From assembly GCF_025452195.1 (NCBI RefSeq), contig NZ_CP104973.1:372001-436000 (forward strand): a stretch of 64,000 nucleotides of DNA, given 5' to 3'. Positions 16,836 through 26,029 of this stretch are shown in pieces (the stretch's first letter is position 1; each line of letters opens with the position of its first letter). The stretch comes from Phyllobacterium zundukense. Lineage in GTDB: Bacteria > Pseudomonadota > Alphaproteobacteria > Rhizobiales > Rhizobiaceae. A program made the position numbers and the translations under genes. The notes beneath the pieces were generated by a model, which was given only the letters and a program-made list of their open reading frames with translations, ran no database searches and had not been told where the DNA came from.

Positions 16836-18089
16836 TCAAAACGCGACGGTGAATGACGAGCCTTCGCCGACTTTGGACCGGACGATCAGCCGTGCGCGAT
16901 GCCGTGTAAGGATATGTTTTACGATAGCAAGGCCAAGACCAGTTCCCTTTTGAGCCCGGCTCGTCTCCAGGCTGACACGGTAGAACCGTTCTGTAAGCCG
17001 CGGTATATGCTCGTCAGGAATGCCCGGACCAAAATCCTGTATCGTGGCCTTGATAGCCCCACCCTCCCGTTTCAACTCGATGATAATCTTTTTGCCGGAT
17101 TGGCCATATTTGCAGGCATTTTCCAGGAGGTTTTGGAAAACCTGCGTCAGTTCATCACGATCGCCGAGAACGTTGATGGGCCCAGCATCGATGTTGCGCT
17201 CGAACTCGACGCCAAGTTCGGCGGCGAGCGGACTAAGTGAGTCCGCCACATGGTTGAGCACAACCGCCAGATCGACTTGGTCCTTGACCGCAATATGTGC
17301 CTTCATCTCGATGCGGGATAGCGACAGCAAGTCATCGATTAGCCGCGCCATGCGTTCGGCCTGTTTCTGCATGATCTGGAGGAAATTATCGCGCGCCGCC
17401 TCATCATTTCGTGCGGGGCCCCGCAAAGTCTCAATAAAACCGCTGAGCGAGGCGAGCGGTGTGCGTAGCTCATGACTGGCATTAGCGATGAAGTCGGACC
17501 GCATGCGCTCCAGACGATGCGCCTCGGTTTGATCGCGGAATGACAGCAGATACTGTCGATCTGCTCCACCCGCTTGATCGAGCAGGAGCACGGTGGCGCG
17601 GTACCAGCGTTCTACCGGAACGCGCTCAAAATAGTCGACAGATCGTGCCATCGCATCGGCCACTACGGATTGGACGAGTGTTTGCATTTCAGGCGCGCGG
17701 AAGTGCATTAAGAGCGCACCGCCACGCGCCAATGGTGGAAAAGCATTATTGGCCGCTGGATTGACGTAAAGGATCGTCCCCTCATGATCAAAAATGATCA
17801 GTGGATCCGGCAATTGCGCTGCAAGTTGCTGGCCTGACAGGCTGAATATTGCCGGATCGTGAATATTTGTATCGGTTTGCCGAGCCATTGTGCGCGGGAA
17901 AGCTGCCGAGAGCATGACCACGGCGAGAAGGACCAGCATCAGGATGCTAAAGCTCAACCACCAAGACGCGCCAGAATTCAGAACCAAGGCCGTAATGAAC
18001 GCAGCAACTCCCAGCACAAACCGCGCCTGGATCAACCTTTCCACAGCTCTTCGCCACAAGGTCCGGCTTTTCAGCCTCCATATGCGCAT
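16836..18089 (-). CDS. phoR: PhoR-type sensor histidine kinase
   Basis: A 417-residue membrane kinase. Two hydrophobic helices (about residues 22-38 and 44-64) are followed by a PAS-like domain ([18 protein letters not shown], about 93-110), the dimerisation/phosphorylation helix with His206 in [16 protein letters not shown], and the ATPase domain with the N box ([10 protein letters not shown]), DFGPGIP and [13 protein letters not shown]. The layout matches PhoR, which senses phosphate state through the Pst system. No phoB or pst genes are adjacent. The divergent neighbour is a polyphosphate kinase 2 gene, which supports a link to phosphate. It could also be another PAS kinase of the same subfamily. 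Confidence 0.8.
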   Translation of the reverse strand: MRIWRLKSRTLWRRAVERLIQARFVLGVAAFITALVLNSGASWWLSFSILMLVLLAVVMLSAAFPRTMARQTDTNIHDPAIFSLSGQQLAAQLPDPLIIFDHEGTILYVNPAANNAFPPLARGGALLMHFRAPEMQTLVQSVVADAMARSVDYFERVPVERWYRATVLLLDQAGGADRQYLLSFRDQTEAHRLERMRSDFIANASHELRTPLASLSGFIETLRGPARNDEAARDNFLQIMQKQAERMARLIDDLLSLSRIEMKAHIAVKDQVDLAVVLNHVADSLSPLAAELGVEFERNIDAGPINVLGDRDELTQVFQNLLENACKYGQSGKKIIIELKREGGAIKATIQDFGPGIPDEHIPRLTERFYRVSLETSRAQKGTGLGLAIVKHILTRHRARLIVRSKVGEGSSFTVAF

Positions 18090-18173
18090 GTGTTAAACTC
18101 CTGCACTACAGTCCTTTTTCGCCTCTGGACGAGCCAACGCTCTCCCAATAACATGGCTTTATGTCAATTGAGG

Positions 18174-19088
18174 ATGAATGCGTTGGGTAAAGATTCAAAA
18201 AAGAAATCGGAACATCCGGGCAAAGGGGAATCCACACTCAAAGTGAAGATTGACGGCGAGAACCGCAGCTTCAATATTGACGATGCGAAATTACCGACGT
18301 GGATTGAGGATGGTGCGCTGGAATCAGGTGATTTTCCCTACGCGGAAAAGCTAGCAAAAGACGAATATGCAGAGACCCTCGAGAAGCTGCAAATCGAACT
18401 GGTGAAGCTGCAATACTGGCTGCAAGACACCGGCGGCCGGGTGATGGCCATTTTCGAGGGCCGAGACGCGGCGGGCAAGGGCGGCACGATCTTCAATTTG
18501 CGTCAATACATGAATCCGCGTTCCGCGCGCAATGTGGCCTTGCCCAAACCCAGCGAGACCGAGCGGGGCCAATGGTATTTCCAACGCTATGTCTCGCACT
18601 TTCCCACCACCGGCGAATTCGTCACCTTCGACCGCTCCTGGTATAATCGCGCAGGTGTCGAACCGGTACTAGGCTTTTGCACCCCCGAACAACATGAGAC
18701 ATTTCTTGAAGAAGCACCCGGTCTTGAGCGTATGATCGTTGCTGACGATATCCACTTTTTCAAATTCTGGCTCGATATCGGCCAAATCATGCAATTGAAG
18801 CGTTTCCACGATCGCAGGCACAGCCCGTTAAAAAATTGGAAATTTTCGCCGATTGATATCATGGGTGCCGAAAAATGGGACGAGTACACGAATGCCCGCG
18901 ACCGGATGGTTGCGCGGACCCATACACCTTACGCCCCGTGGACGATCGTGCGTTCCAACGATAAGCGCCGCGCGCGTGTTGCAGTAATCCGTCGAATCCT
19001 TTTGAGCCTACCCTATAAGGGCCGAGATCTTGAATTGATCGGCAACGAGGACGCGTTGATTATCGGCTCGGGTCCGGGCTTTCTCTAG
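18174..19088 (+). CDS. ppk2: Polyphosphate kinase 2 family protein
   Basis: About 304 residues. The PPK2 fold is identified by the Walker A motif GRDAAGKGG (residues 96-104), the [17 protein letters not shown] lid/Walker B region, and the [12 protein letters not shown] segment. PPK2 enzymes use polyphosphate to phosphorylate nucleotides, or the reverse. The start is unsure: ATG at 18174 gives a family-like length; ATG at 18153 is also in frame, and neither has a good ribosome binding site. It is divergent from phoR. Its 3' end overlaps the convergent glycosyltransferase by 29 bases. Confidence 0.9.
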   Translation: MNALGKDSKKKSEHPGKGESTLKVKIDGENRSFNIDDAKLPTWIEDGALESGDFPYAEKLAKDEYAETLEKLQIELVKLQYWLQDTGGRVMAIFEGRDAAGKGGTIFNLRQYMNPRSARNVALPKPSETERGQWYFQRYVSHFPTTGEFVTFDRSWYNRAGVEPVLGFCTPEQHETFLEEAPGLERMIVADDIHFFKFWLDIGQIMQLKRFHDRRHSPLKNWKFSPIDIMGAEKWDEYTNARDRMVARTHTPYAPWTIVRSNDKRRARVAVIRRILLSLPYKGRDLELIGNEDALIIGSGPGFL

Positions 19089-20895
19089 CCGCGGCAGGGC
19101 GATGAGGTGTCTTCTCCCATAAAAAGGGCTGTGTGTAGAGTTGCTTGACCGCACGCCAAGCCGCGACGGACACCAACATCCAATAGAACGGTACAACGCG
19201 CAGTATCGAACCTTTTATTTCTTTACCTGCTGAACTGCGTTTTCCGAGCGCGTGGAATGACAGGTAACCCATGGTAATGTTCATGCAATCATAGACTAGA
19301 ATACCGCGATCGGCGGCAGCAGCGTTGTCCAGAATAAGATTGAGTCCCGAATACGCAATGAAAACAAGTATAAGCGGATACAGCAGCGAAGAGACAATTA
19401 AGCCTGCCATCAACGTGTGATAGACTAAAAACCGGCGAAAACCGAGGTCGCGCAAAAACTGCTTCGGGTGCCGCATCTCGAAGAGCCAAGTCTGCATCCA
19501 GCCTTTCAGCCAGCGTGTCCGCTGCGGCAACCACACGTCGGTAGTTGTCGGCGCATCTTCAATCGTTGGCAGCGATAGCATCTCGACATGAAATCCCCGA
19601 CGAGCGAGCCGCGTACCAAGTTCAGCATCTTCGGTCACGTTGTATGGGTCCCAACCGCCAACTCCCTCCAGACAGCTCCGGCGAAAATGGTTGGAACTTC
19701 CGCCGAGCGGCAGCACGAGGCCGTTGCGGGCAAGCCAAGGCAAAAGGCCGGAGAAATGCACGGCATATTCGAATGCGAACAAACGGGCAAGCCAGCCTTC
19801 GTGAGCGTTCGCAATAACCAATGGAGCTTGCAGGCAACCTAGATTGCTCTCTCCCGCGCTGAAGCGCTGCCATGCCTCGAGAAGTTGATTGGGATGCGGT
19901 CTGTCTTCTGCGTCATAAACAACCACAAATTCCCCGCGCGACAATTGAAGTCCATAGTTAAGGGCTTTCGGCTTTGTACGAGGCCCGATGCCGGGCACCG
20001 GAATGACCTTGAAACCATAGGGCAGTTTTTGATCCTCGAACGCTGCAATGGTCGCGAAGTCGTCCGCTTCGCACACGAAGGTCACTTCCAGCTTCGAGCG
20101 CGGCCAGTTGAGCTTTGTCATCGCTCGGACCAATTGCGGAACTACATCGGCCTCTTTGTAAAGCGCAATCATGATGCTGTAGACAGGAAGCTTGTACGCC
20201 GGAACGGTTGGGAGGACTCGCGTTTCTCTTCGTACCATTGCCCTCATCGCCAATAGTCGCAAGAGAATGCATCCGGAAAAAAACACCGAGAAAAGCATGT
20301 GAACGATGAACCACAAGCAAGAAGGTGCGAGCACAAGTCCGAATAGAATTGACGCGGTCAAAAGCCCGAGAAGGATCCCTTGCCTGCCGGTCACAACGAT
20401 CCTTGCCGAGAATCCCCGACTAGTGGTTTCGACAATGTTTACGGCATTGTCCGCTAGCGCTCGTTCGTAATACAGTCGCAGAAATTCCGAAAGGCGTGCG
20501 GGAGTCGTTATTCTCAATCGCGCCACGATATCCTGACTTTGGGGAAGATGAGTTTTGAGCACGGCAATATCTCGCAGCGTTGGTGCTATATAGATCAATG
20601 TCGTGTGATCGGATGTGACCACTACTGCGTGCCTTATATGGCTCAGAGCCACAAAATCCGGTAGCGTGGGGGCGACGACATGTACGTCCCTAGCTATTTC
20701 ATCAAACAACAAGCCTGCTTCATTGGCGGTACACGCTGCGATCAGTGCGTCATCGGCATCCTCGGATGTGTAAAGTTCGTCGAGGAACGAAGTCGAATTG
20801 TAAAAAGATCGCCTGAACGCAGCAATGATCGGCGGCTTCGCCATTCCACCTGCGCAGAGACGAGAGGCGAGCGAAACAGCTATTTCCCTCGTCAT
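19060..20895 (-). CDS. Membrane glycosyltransferase, family 2, with GspE-like N-terminal domain
   Basis: A 611-residue protein. The first ~150 residues resemble the N-terminal domain of type II secretion/MshE ATPases, which in other proteins binds c-di-GMP. Next come two membrane helices, then a GT2 catalytic domain: [17 protein letters not shown] at the start, [14 protein letters not shown] (DxD-type metal site), NVTEDAELG and QRTRW (Q-x-x-R-W), followed by several C-terminal membrane helices. This is the layout of processive polysaccharide synthases. The product, perhaps a surface polysaccharide, is unknown. The start at 20895 has GAGGT eight bases upstream. Confidence 0.85.
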   Translation of the reverse strand: MTREIAVSLASRLCAGGMAKPPIIAAFRRSFYNSTSFLDELYTSEDADDALIAACTANEAGLLFDEIARDVHVVAPTLPDFVALSHIRHAVVVTSDHTTLIYIAPTLRDIAVLKTHLPQSQDIVARLRITTPARLSEFLRLYYERALADNAVNIVETTSRGFSARIVVTGRQGILLGLLTASILFGLVLAPSCLWFIVHMLFSVFFSGCILLRLLAMRAMVRRETRVLPTVPAYKLPVYSIMIALYKEADVVPQLVRAMTKLNWPRSKLEVTFVCEADDFATIAAFEDQKLPYGFKVIPVPGIGPRTKPKALNYGLQLSRGEFVVVYDAEDRPHPNQLLEAWQRFSAGESNLGCLQAPLVIANAHEGWLARLFAFEYAVHFSGLLPWLARNGLVLPLGGSSNHFRRSCLEGVGGWDPYNVTEDAELGTRLARRGFHVEMLSLPTIEDAPTTTDVWLPQRTRWLKGWMQTWLFEMRHPKQFLRDLGFRRFLVYHTLMAGLIVSSLLYPLILVFIAYSGLNLILDNAAAADRGILVYDCMNITMGYLSFHALGKRSSAGKEIKGSILRVVPFYWMLVSVAAWRAVKQLYTQPFLWEKTPHRPAAARESPDPSR

Positions 20896-21202
20896 TGGAG
20901 GTACCTCTAATGACGGATGGAGGCAACTAAACGACTTGGTGACATCTGGAGATAGCAAATGTAGTCGCGCAACAATACCATTTTTAAACTTTCAATCAAA
21001 AGTTGAAATATGAAAACATCCGTGTACCAGCAGTAGTAATTACCAAAATATCTATGTATAATACACAATGTTTGACAAAATTAAAAATAATATTGAGATT
21101 TCGTGATAGTTGTTAGTTTGTCTGAACGGACTGCACCAACCTGTCAAGGCTGACGAGATCGTGTTACCTTCACCGCAAATCACACTGTCACGTTGAGACC
21201 GA
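20896..21202. other. AT-rich intergenic region
   Basis: These 307 bases separate the divergent glycosyltransferase and binding-protein genes and are clearly richer in A and T than the surroundings, especially 20980-21120. A small inverted repeat, AACTTT/AAAGTT, lies near 20988-21005. No reading frame is supported. It presumably carries both promoters. Confidence 0.4.
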
Positions 21203-22042
21203 ATGCATTTCCACACACTCGTTAGAACCATTCTATCCATCGTTTTGATAGCGCTGCCGCCAGCCCACGCAGCATCGAATTTTCCGCACTATTGGGACGG
21301 ACGGGAACATGTTTCAAAGCCGAATCTTTCCACAATTGAGCGTATTCGCTTCGTGACTACGGTCGATTATCCGCCCTTCAATTTTATCGATAGCACAGGA
21401 CGCATTTCCGGCTTCAATATCGATCTAGTGCGGGCGATCTGCGATGAGCTCGCTCTTACTGCAATCTGTCAGATTGAAGCGCGCCCCTGGAATGAATTGC
21501 AGCCAACACTTGAAAATGGCGAGGCGGAAGCAATTATCGCTGGCCTGAGACCGACAGCAGCCTTGCGCCAGAAACTCGCCTTTACGACGCCTTATATGAG
21601 GCTGCCTGCGCGATTTGTGACGCTGAAGGAAACGCCACTTACTGAACCTCTTGCCGACACGCTCGCAAAAAAGGCAGTTGGCGTTGTAGCCGGGTCTGTG
21701 CATCAAGTGATTTTTGCTGATTATTTTCCAAAGGGCCATTGGGTCGGCTATCCCTCGCGCGATCTCATGCTCAAAGATCTGCAAGCAAAGAAAATAGACG
21801 CCGTGTTCGGCGATGGGTCTGATCTATCCTTCTGGATCGGCAGCATTGAGTCGGTCAATTGCTGCGCCTTCAGCGGTGGACCCTATATCGCGCCGCAGTT
21901 TCTGGGTGATGGAATGACCATCGCGACCACCCGCAAGAATAGCGAACTTATCGATGCCTTTAATTTTGCGTTGAAGGCGATGGAAGAAAAAGGCACCACA
22001 TCAGAACTTTACTTGCGTTATTTTCCGGTCGATTTTTATTGA
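21203..22042 (+). CDS. Periplasmic amino-acid-type substrate-binding protein (family 3)
   Basis: A 279-residue secreted protein with a signal peptide (hydrophobic residues 8-20, cleavage after AHAA near 24). The body is a family 3 solute-binding domain: IRFVTTVDYPPFNFIDSTGRISGFNIDLVRAICDEL near the front, then IEARPWNELQPTLENGEAEAIIAGL and FTTPYMRLPARFV. No permease or ATPase gene is adjacent, so it either serves a transporter encoded elsewhere or acts as a sensor. The ligand cannot be deduced. It is followed by lysK after 123 bases. Confidence 0.85.
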   Translation: MHFHTLVRTILSIVLIALPPAHAASNFPHYWDGREHVSKPNLSTIERIRFVTTVDYPPFNFIDSTGRISGFNIDLVRAICDELALTAICQIEARPWNELQPTLENGEAEAIIAGLRPTAALRQKLAFTTPYMRLPARFVTLKETPLTEPLADTLAKKAVGVVAGSVHQVIFADYFPKGHWVGYPSRDLMLKDLQAKKIDAVFGDGSDLSFWIGSIESVNCCAFSGGPYIAPQFLGDGMTIATTRKNSELIDAFNFALKAMEEKGTTSELYLRYFPVDFY

Positions 22043-22165
22043 GCTGGTTGAACCGTTGAAAATCAGCGCAGGCCGTCTTCGAATGGACACATGCAATTGA
22101 CGGGAGCCACCTCGCGCCATAGTGTCCGCGCGCCTTACCGAACGGCAGGAACACAGGAAAAACGA

Positions 22166-23821
22166 ATGACTTTGCGCCGTGATAATCAAATCGAACTGAG
22201 CCCCGAACTGATCGAGGCTGCAGCAGAGGCCAAAGCATGGCCTTTCGACGAGGCGCGAAAGATCATTAGACGCTATGAAAAGACTGGCTATCCCGAGACG
22301 ATATTGTTCGAAACGGGGTATGGCCCGTCCGGTCTGCCGCATATCGGCACGTTCGGCGAAGTGGCGCGCACGTCCATGGTACGCCATGCCTTTCGTGTGC
22401 TGACCAAAGACCAGGTCAACACCAAGCTGCTTTGCTTTTCTGATGATATGGACGGCATGCGTAAGATTCCGGACAACGTGCCGGAGCCGTCTTCTCTAGT
22501 GCCGCACCTTCATAAGCCATTGTCGTCCGTCCCAAATCCCTTTGGTGGCGATTACAGCAGTTTTGCTGACCACAACAATGTCATGCTGTGCCGCTTTCTT
22601 GACACGTTCGGCTTCGACTACGAATTTGCCAGTGCGACGGAATACTACAAATCAGGCCGCTTCGATGAAGTATTGCTGCGGGCGGTCAAGCGCTACGACG
22701 ACATCATGAAGGTGATGTTGCCGACGCTCGGGGAGGAGCGCCAGGCGACCTACAGTCCCTTTTTACCCATTTCGCCCACGAGCGGCAGGGTTCTCTACGT
22801 GCCGATGAAGAAGGTCGACTCCAAAAATGGCACGATAACTTTTGACGACGAAAACGGCACGGAGACTACCGTCCCCGTGACGGGTGGCAATGTCAAACTG
22901 CAATGGAAGCCTGACTTCGGCATGCGCTGGGCGGCTCTTGGCGTGGATTTCGAGATGTTCGGCAAGGATCATCAGACAAATGCAATCGTGTACGACCGCA
23001 TTTGCGAGATTTTGGGAGGCCGCGCGCCCGAGCATTTCGTCTATGAACTGTTTCTCGATGATGTTGGCCAGAAGATATCCAAGTCGAAGGGCAATGGCAT
23101 CAGTATCGACGAATGGCTGACCTATGCGCCCACGGAAAGTCTCGGTCTTTACATGTTCCAGAAGCCGAGAACGGCAAAGCGTCTCTATTTCGATGTCATT
23201 CCCAAGGCAGTGGATGAATATTTCACGTATCTGTCCGCCTACGAACGCCAATCCTGGAAAGACCGGCTGAACAATCCCGTCTGGCACCTGCACAATGGCA
23301 GTCCGCCGATTGTGGAGATGCCAGTACCGTTCGCGCTTCTGTTGAATCTCGTCAGCGCTTCCAACGCCGAAAACCGTAGCGTTCTCTGGGGATTCATTTC
23401 TCGCTACGCACCCGGTGTGACCCCGCAGAACAGTCCAGAACTTGATGCACTCGTCGGCTATGCTATTCGTTATTTCAATGATTTCGTAAAGCCGACAAAG
23501 AAATTCCGGGCACCCGACGACGTGGAACGTCTGGCACTCGAGGGAATGGACAAAATGCTCGCGACCTTGCCCGACGATGCCGACGGTAACATGATTCAAA
23601 ATGCCATGTTGGACGTGGCCCGCGGCATCGAACGCTATCAGGATTATACTAAAAAAAGCCCGGAGGGGGGTCCTGGCGTGTCCGTATCGTTCTTTCAGAT
23701 GCTCTATGAGGTGCTTATTGGCCAGGAACGCGGGCCACGTTTCGGGTCGTTCGTGGCGCTCTATGGGATCGCCGAGACGCGCGTATTGATTGCGAGCGCA
23801 CTCGTGGGGCAATCAACTTGA
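22166..23821 (+). CDS. lysK: Lysyl-tRNA synthetase, class I
   Basis: A 551-residue class I enzyme, the archaeal/alphaproteobacterial type, not the class II LysS of most bacteria. The HIGH motif appears as HIGT (residues 59-62, in [11 protein letters not shown]) and the KMSKS motif as [11 protein letters not shown] around residue 305. A DHQTN stretch follows the domain that recognises the amino acid. It charges tRNA-Lys in the cytoplasm. AGGAAA precedes the ATG at 22166; the upstream extension has no family sequence. Confidence 0.96.
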   Translation: MTLRRDNQIELSPELIEAAAEAKAWPFDEARKIIRRYEKTGYPETILFETGYGPSGLPHIGTFGEVARTSMVRHAFRVLTKDQVNTKLLCFSDDMDGMRKIPDNVPEPSSLVPHLHKPLSSVPNPFGGDYSSFADHNNVMLCRFLDTFGFDYEFASATEYYKSGRFDEVLLRAVKRYDDIMKVMLPTLGEERQATYSPFLPISPTSGRVLYVPMKKVDSKNGTITFDDENGTETTVPVTGGNVKLQWKPDFGMRWAALGVDFEMFGKDHQTNAIVYDRICEILGGRAPEHFVYELFLDDVGQKISKSKGNGISIDEWLTYAPTESLGLYMFQKPRTAKRLYFDVIPKAVDEYFTYLSAYERQSWKDRLNNPVWHLHNGSPPIVEMPVPFALLLNLVSASNAENRSVLWGFISRYAPGVTPQNSPELDALVGYAIRYFNDFVKPTKKFRAPDDVERLALEGMDKMLATLPDDADGNMIQNAMLDVARGIERYQDYTKKSPEGGPGVSVSFFQMLYEVLIGQERGPRFGSFVALYGIAETRVLIASALVGQST

Positions 23822-23853
23822 GCTGATGTGGCTAAACTTTCTCGGAGGGAAGA

Positions 23854-24237
23854 ATGATCGATCACACGGGCATCATTGTAAGTGACTTCGAGCGAAGCAA
23901 GAAATTCTATCGGGAAGCGCTCGCTCCACTTGGATACGAATTGCTCCACGAAGTTCCAGCTGCGGTAACGGGAAGCGCGGATGTGGCGGGCTTTGGCGAG
24001 GGCGGCAAGCCCGACTTCTGGGTAACCAATGGCGAGCCGAACAAACCGCCGCTTCACATAGCTTTTCGCGTCAAAGGCCGCGATATCGTCGATGCTTTTC
24101 ACGCGGCTGCCATAGCAGCTGGCGGTATTGACAACGGACAACCCGGACTGCGCCCGCACTACCATCCCAAGTATTACGGCGCATTTGTGCGCGATCTTGA
24201 TGGCCATAACATCGAGGCTGTTTGCCACGAAGCATAG
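23854..24237 (+). CDS. VOC-family (glyoxalase/bleomycin-resistance fold) protein
   Basis: A 127-residue vicinal oxygen chelate protein. It begins MIDHTGIIVSDFERSKKFYREALAPLG, with His4 as a probable metal ligand, and ends RDLDGHNIEAVCHEA, with Glu as another. VOC proteins of this short kind include glyoxalases, dioxygenases and resistance proteins; nothing here selects a reaction. GGAGGGAAG lies just before the ATG. Its stop abuts the convergent nuclease-like gene with no base between. Confidence 0.88.
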   Translation: MIDHTGIIVSDFERSKKFYREALAPLGYELLHEVPAAVTGSADVAGFGEGGKPDFWVTNGEPNKPPLHIAFRVKGRDIVDAFHAAAIAAGGIDNGQPGLRPHYHPKYYGAFVRDLDGHNIEAVCHEA

Positions 24238-25125
24238 CTATTCCGGGCGTGGCGGGAATGGGGCGTTTGGTACAGCCAATGGCGACGGAGCCGGTAACGG
24301 CTCGGCAGAAGGTTCCCGCGTATCACTCACCGGTGGTATGGGCAAGTTGGTTGAGGCTGGCAATGCTGCGGGCGGCCTACCGAAGATACCAAGCCTGGCT
24401 TCCTCGGCTTTCTTCATTCTGTCCGCCATTTGCGTTCCATCCTTCGCGCGGGCCCAGCCATTCTGCACCAGCCACTCGGCAATATCCGCATTGCCGAGCC
24501 TGCATTGTGTTGCGATGACATCGTCAGGCGGTTGTCCCGGTACGTTGCATTCGACAGCGCGAGAGCGTAGCCAATTGCGGAATGCGGTACGCGCAGCCAT
24601 GCCACACGGCCATGCGCTACCGCCGTCGACGTTGCAGGTTTCCTCTGGTTGAACTATCTCGATTCCATCCAGTGCGATTCGGTAACCGGCTGCTTCAATT
24701 GTGCCAGCTGCGGTCGCGATAGGGCGATAGAGAAGTACTGGCTTGGCAGTATTGTCGACAGGCGTTGGAGGTGGCGCCGGTGCAGGCGCTGTCGGCGGCG
24801 CGGGAAGCAGTTCCTGCCTCGTACTCAAGGGCGGGCGAGGCTCCACACGTTCGAGTGGTGCATTGTCAGTACCTGAGGGCGCCACCGCATCCGGATCGAC
24901 CTGACGCGCTTGCGATGTAACCCTTCCCTGCGGCTGTGCAGTTTCAGATGTATCTTTCGGCGCGGCGTCGGTCATCTCATCGGGCAGTTCGAAATTCTCT
25001 AGGGTGACATCGACACCTTGGCTTTGACTTGGCGTATCGACGGCACCGTTAAAGGGTGCGACGAAAGCGTAGATCAGCCCCAAAACCACCAGAACAGTCA
25101 GGACATAAAGCGGTAGCTGGCGCAT
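24238..25125 (-). CDS. Membrane-anchored thermonuclease-like (SNase fold) protein
   Basis: A 295-residue protein with an N-terminal membrane helix (residues 4-24), a long Pro/Ala-rich linker, a beta-barrel domain resembling staphylococcal nuclease (about 135-245: YRIALDGIE, CGMAARTAFRNWL, ADIAEWLVQNGWARA, AEEARLGIFG), and a Pro-rich tail. The catalytic Arg/Glu pattern of active nucleases is not clear, so it may be a non-catalytic relative. The site is outside the cytoplasmic membrane. It follows the S24-type regulator gene by 13 bases, which suggests an operon. Confidence 0.75.
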   Translation of the reverse strand: MRQLPLYVLTVLVVLGLIYAFVAPFNGAVDTPSQSQGVDVTLENFELPDEMTDAAPKDTSETAQPQGRVTSQARQVDPDAVAPSGTDNAPLERVEPRPPLSTRQELLPAPPTAPAPAPPPTPVDNTAKPVLLYRPIATAAGTIEAAGYRIALDGIEIVQPEETCNVDGGSAWPCGMAARTAFRNWLRSRAVECNVPGQPPDDVIATQCRLGNADIAEWLVQNGWARAKDGTQMADRMKKAEEARLGIFGRPPAALPASTNLPIPPVSDTREPSAEPLPAPSPLAVPNAPFPPRPE

Positions 25126-25138
25126 GTAAAATGCGTTC

Positions 25139-25780
25139 CTATTGGCTTGCCCACAGGATCCGTGCGATCCAATCGATGTGGACTGCATCGAAGGTGCGAT
25201 TGGGGTGCTCGGGGTTCATCGATTGCAACTCGATCGTCCGCGGCGTCTGCCGTGCAAGTATCTTGGCCATGACTTCCCCGTCCTTTGTACGCACCACCAC
25301 ACGGTCACCCCGTCGCACTGCCCCACCGGGGGCAACGATGATCGTATCGCCATCGCGATAGAGCGGCAGCATGGAATCGCCCGACACTTCAAGCGCATAA
25401 ACCGAGTCGGCAGGCCCTACCGGAAACTCGACGACATCCCAGCCTTGACCCACAGGAAAGCCGCCATCGTCGAAAAAGCCTCCCGCGCCTGCCTGTGCGA
25501 AGCCCAACAGCGGTACAGAACGTGTCTCACCACTATTTCCGTGGCTGGCCCTGCCCAGAACGAGCGTCATGAATTCGTCCAGAGAAGCGCCGGTAGCTTC
25601 CATGATCTTGGCGAGCGATTCTGTTGACGGCCACCGCGCGCGCCCGTCAACAGCGTAGCGCTTGGATTTGTTGAAGGTTGTTGGATCAAGCCCCGCACGC
25701 TTCGCCAATCCCGATACGGAAAGCGAGTGGCGTTCTGCCAGCGCATCTATGGCCGCCCATATGCGGTCATGTGAAAACAT
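25139..25780 (-). CDS. XRE/S24-type LexA-like repressor
   Basis: A 213-residue regulator with an N-terminal helix-turn-helix (LSVSGLAKRAGLDPTTFNKSKRY, about 20-42) and a C-terminal S24 peptidase domain. The catalytic pair is Ser136 (GDSML) and Lys173 (VMAKILA), with a possible self-cleavage Ala-Gly at residues 97-98. This is the layout of phage CI-like repressors that self-cleave on RecA filaments. No phage genes surround it, and similar chromosomal genes are common in this order. The ATG at 25780 is chosen; no strong ribosome binding site is visible. Confidence 0.85.
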   Translation of the reverse strand: MFSHDRIWAAIDALAERHSLSVSGLAKRAGLDPTTFNKSKRYAVDGRARWPSTESLAKIMEATGASLDEFMTLVLGRASHGNSGETRSVPLLGFAQAGAGGFFDDGGFPVGQGWDVVEFPVGPADSVYALEVSGDSMLPLYRDGDTIIVAPGGAVRRGDRVVVRTKDGEVMAKILARQTPRTIELQSMNPEHPNRTFDAVHIDWIARILWASQ

Positions 25781-25925
25781 GATGATATCCAAATAAAGGA
25801 AAAAATACCTTCAATGTGCCTTTATAGAGAACGCTGACAAAAGTCGAGTGGAATTACGGAAAATTTTCTTATTTTTCACAGTTTTTTGATGCGTGGGTTA
25901 GCACTTATGAATAGATAATCGCCGG

Positions 25926-25952
25926 TTGCCGGCATCATCGCGACGCCGGCAA
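25926..25952. other. Hairpin in the gap between fadJ and the S24 regulator
   Basis: TTGCCGGC (25926-25933) and GCCGGCAA (25945-25952) form a perfect 8-bp stem with an 11-base loop, 78 bases after the fadJ stop. No T-run follows, so it is at best a weak terminator or a message-end hairpin. The rest of 25781-26029 shows nothing else. Confidence 0.45.
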
Positions 25953-26029
25953 TTGTCGTTGCAATGCAAAGCTTGCTTCACATGATATCCGTTGCACCAC
26001 GCGCAAAGCGGAGCGTTGTTTCTGCCCAA

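Noticed and set aside
25139..25780. Prophage remnant signalled by the CI-like repressor
   Set aside because: No other phage gene lies nearby; the flanks are housekeeping genes and similar lone S24 regulators are common in this order.
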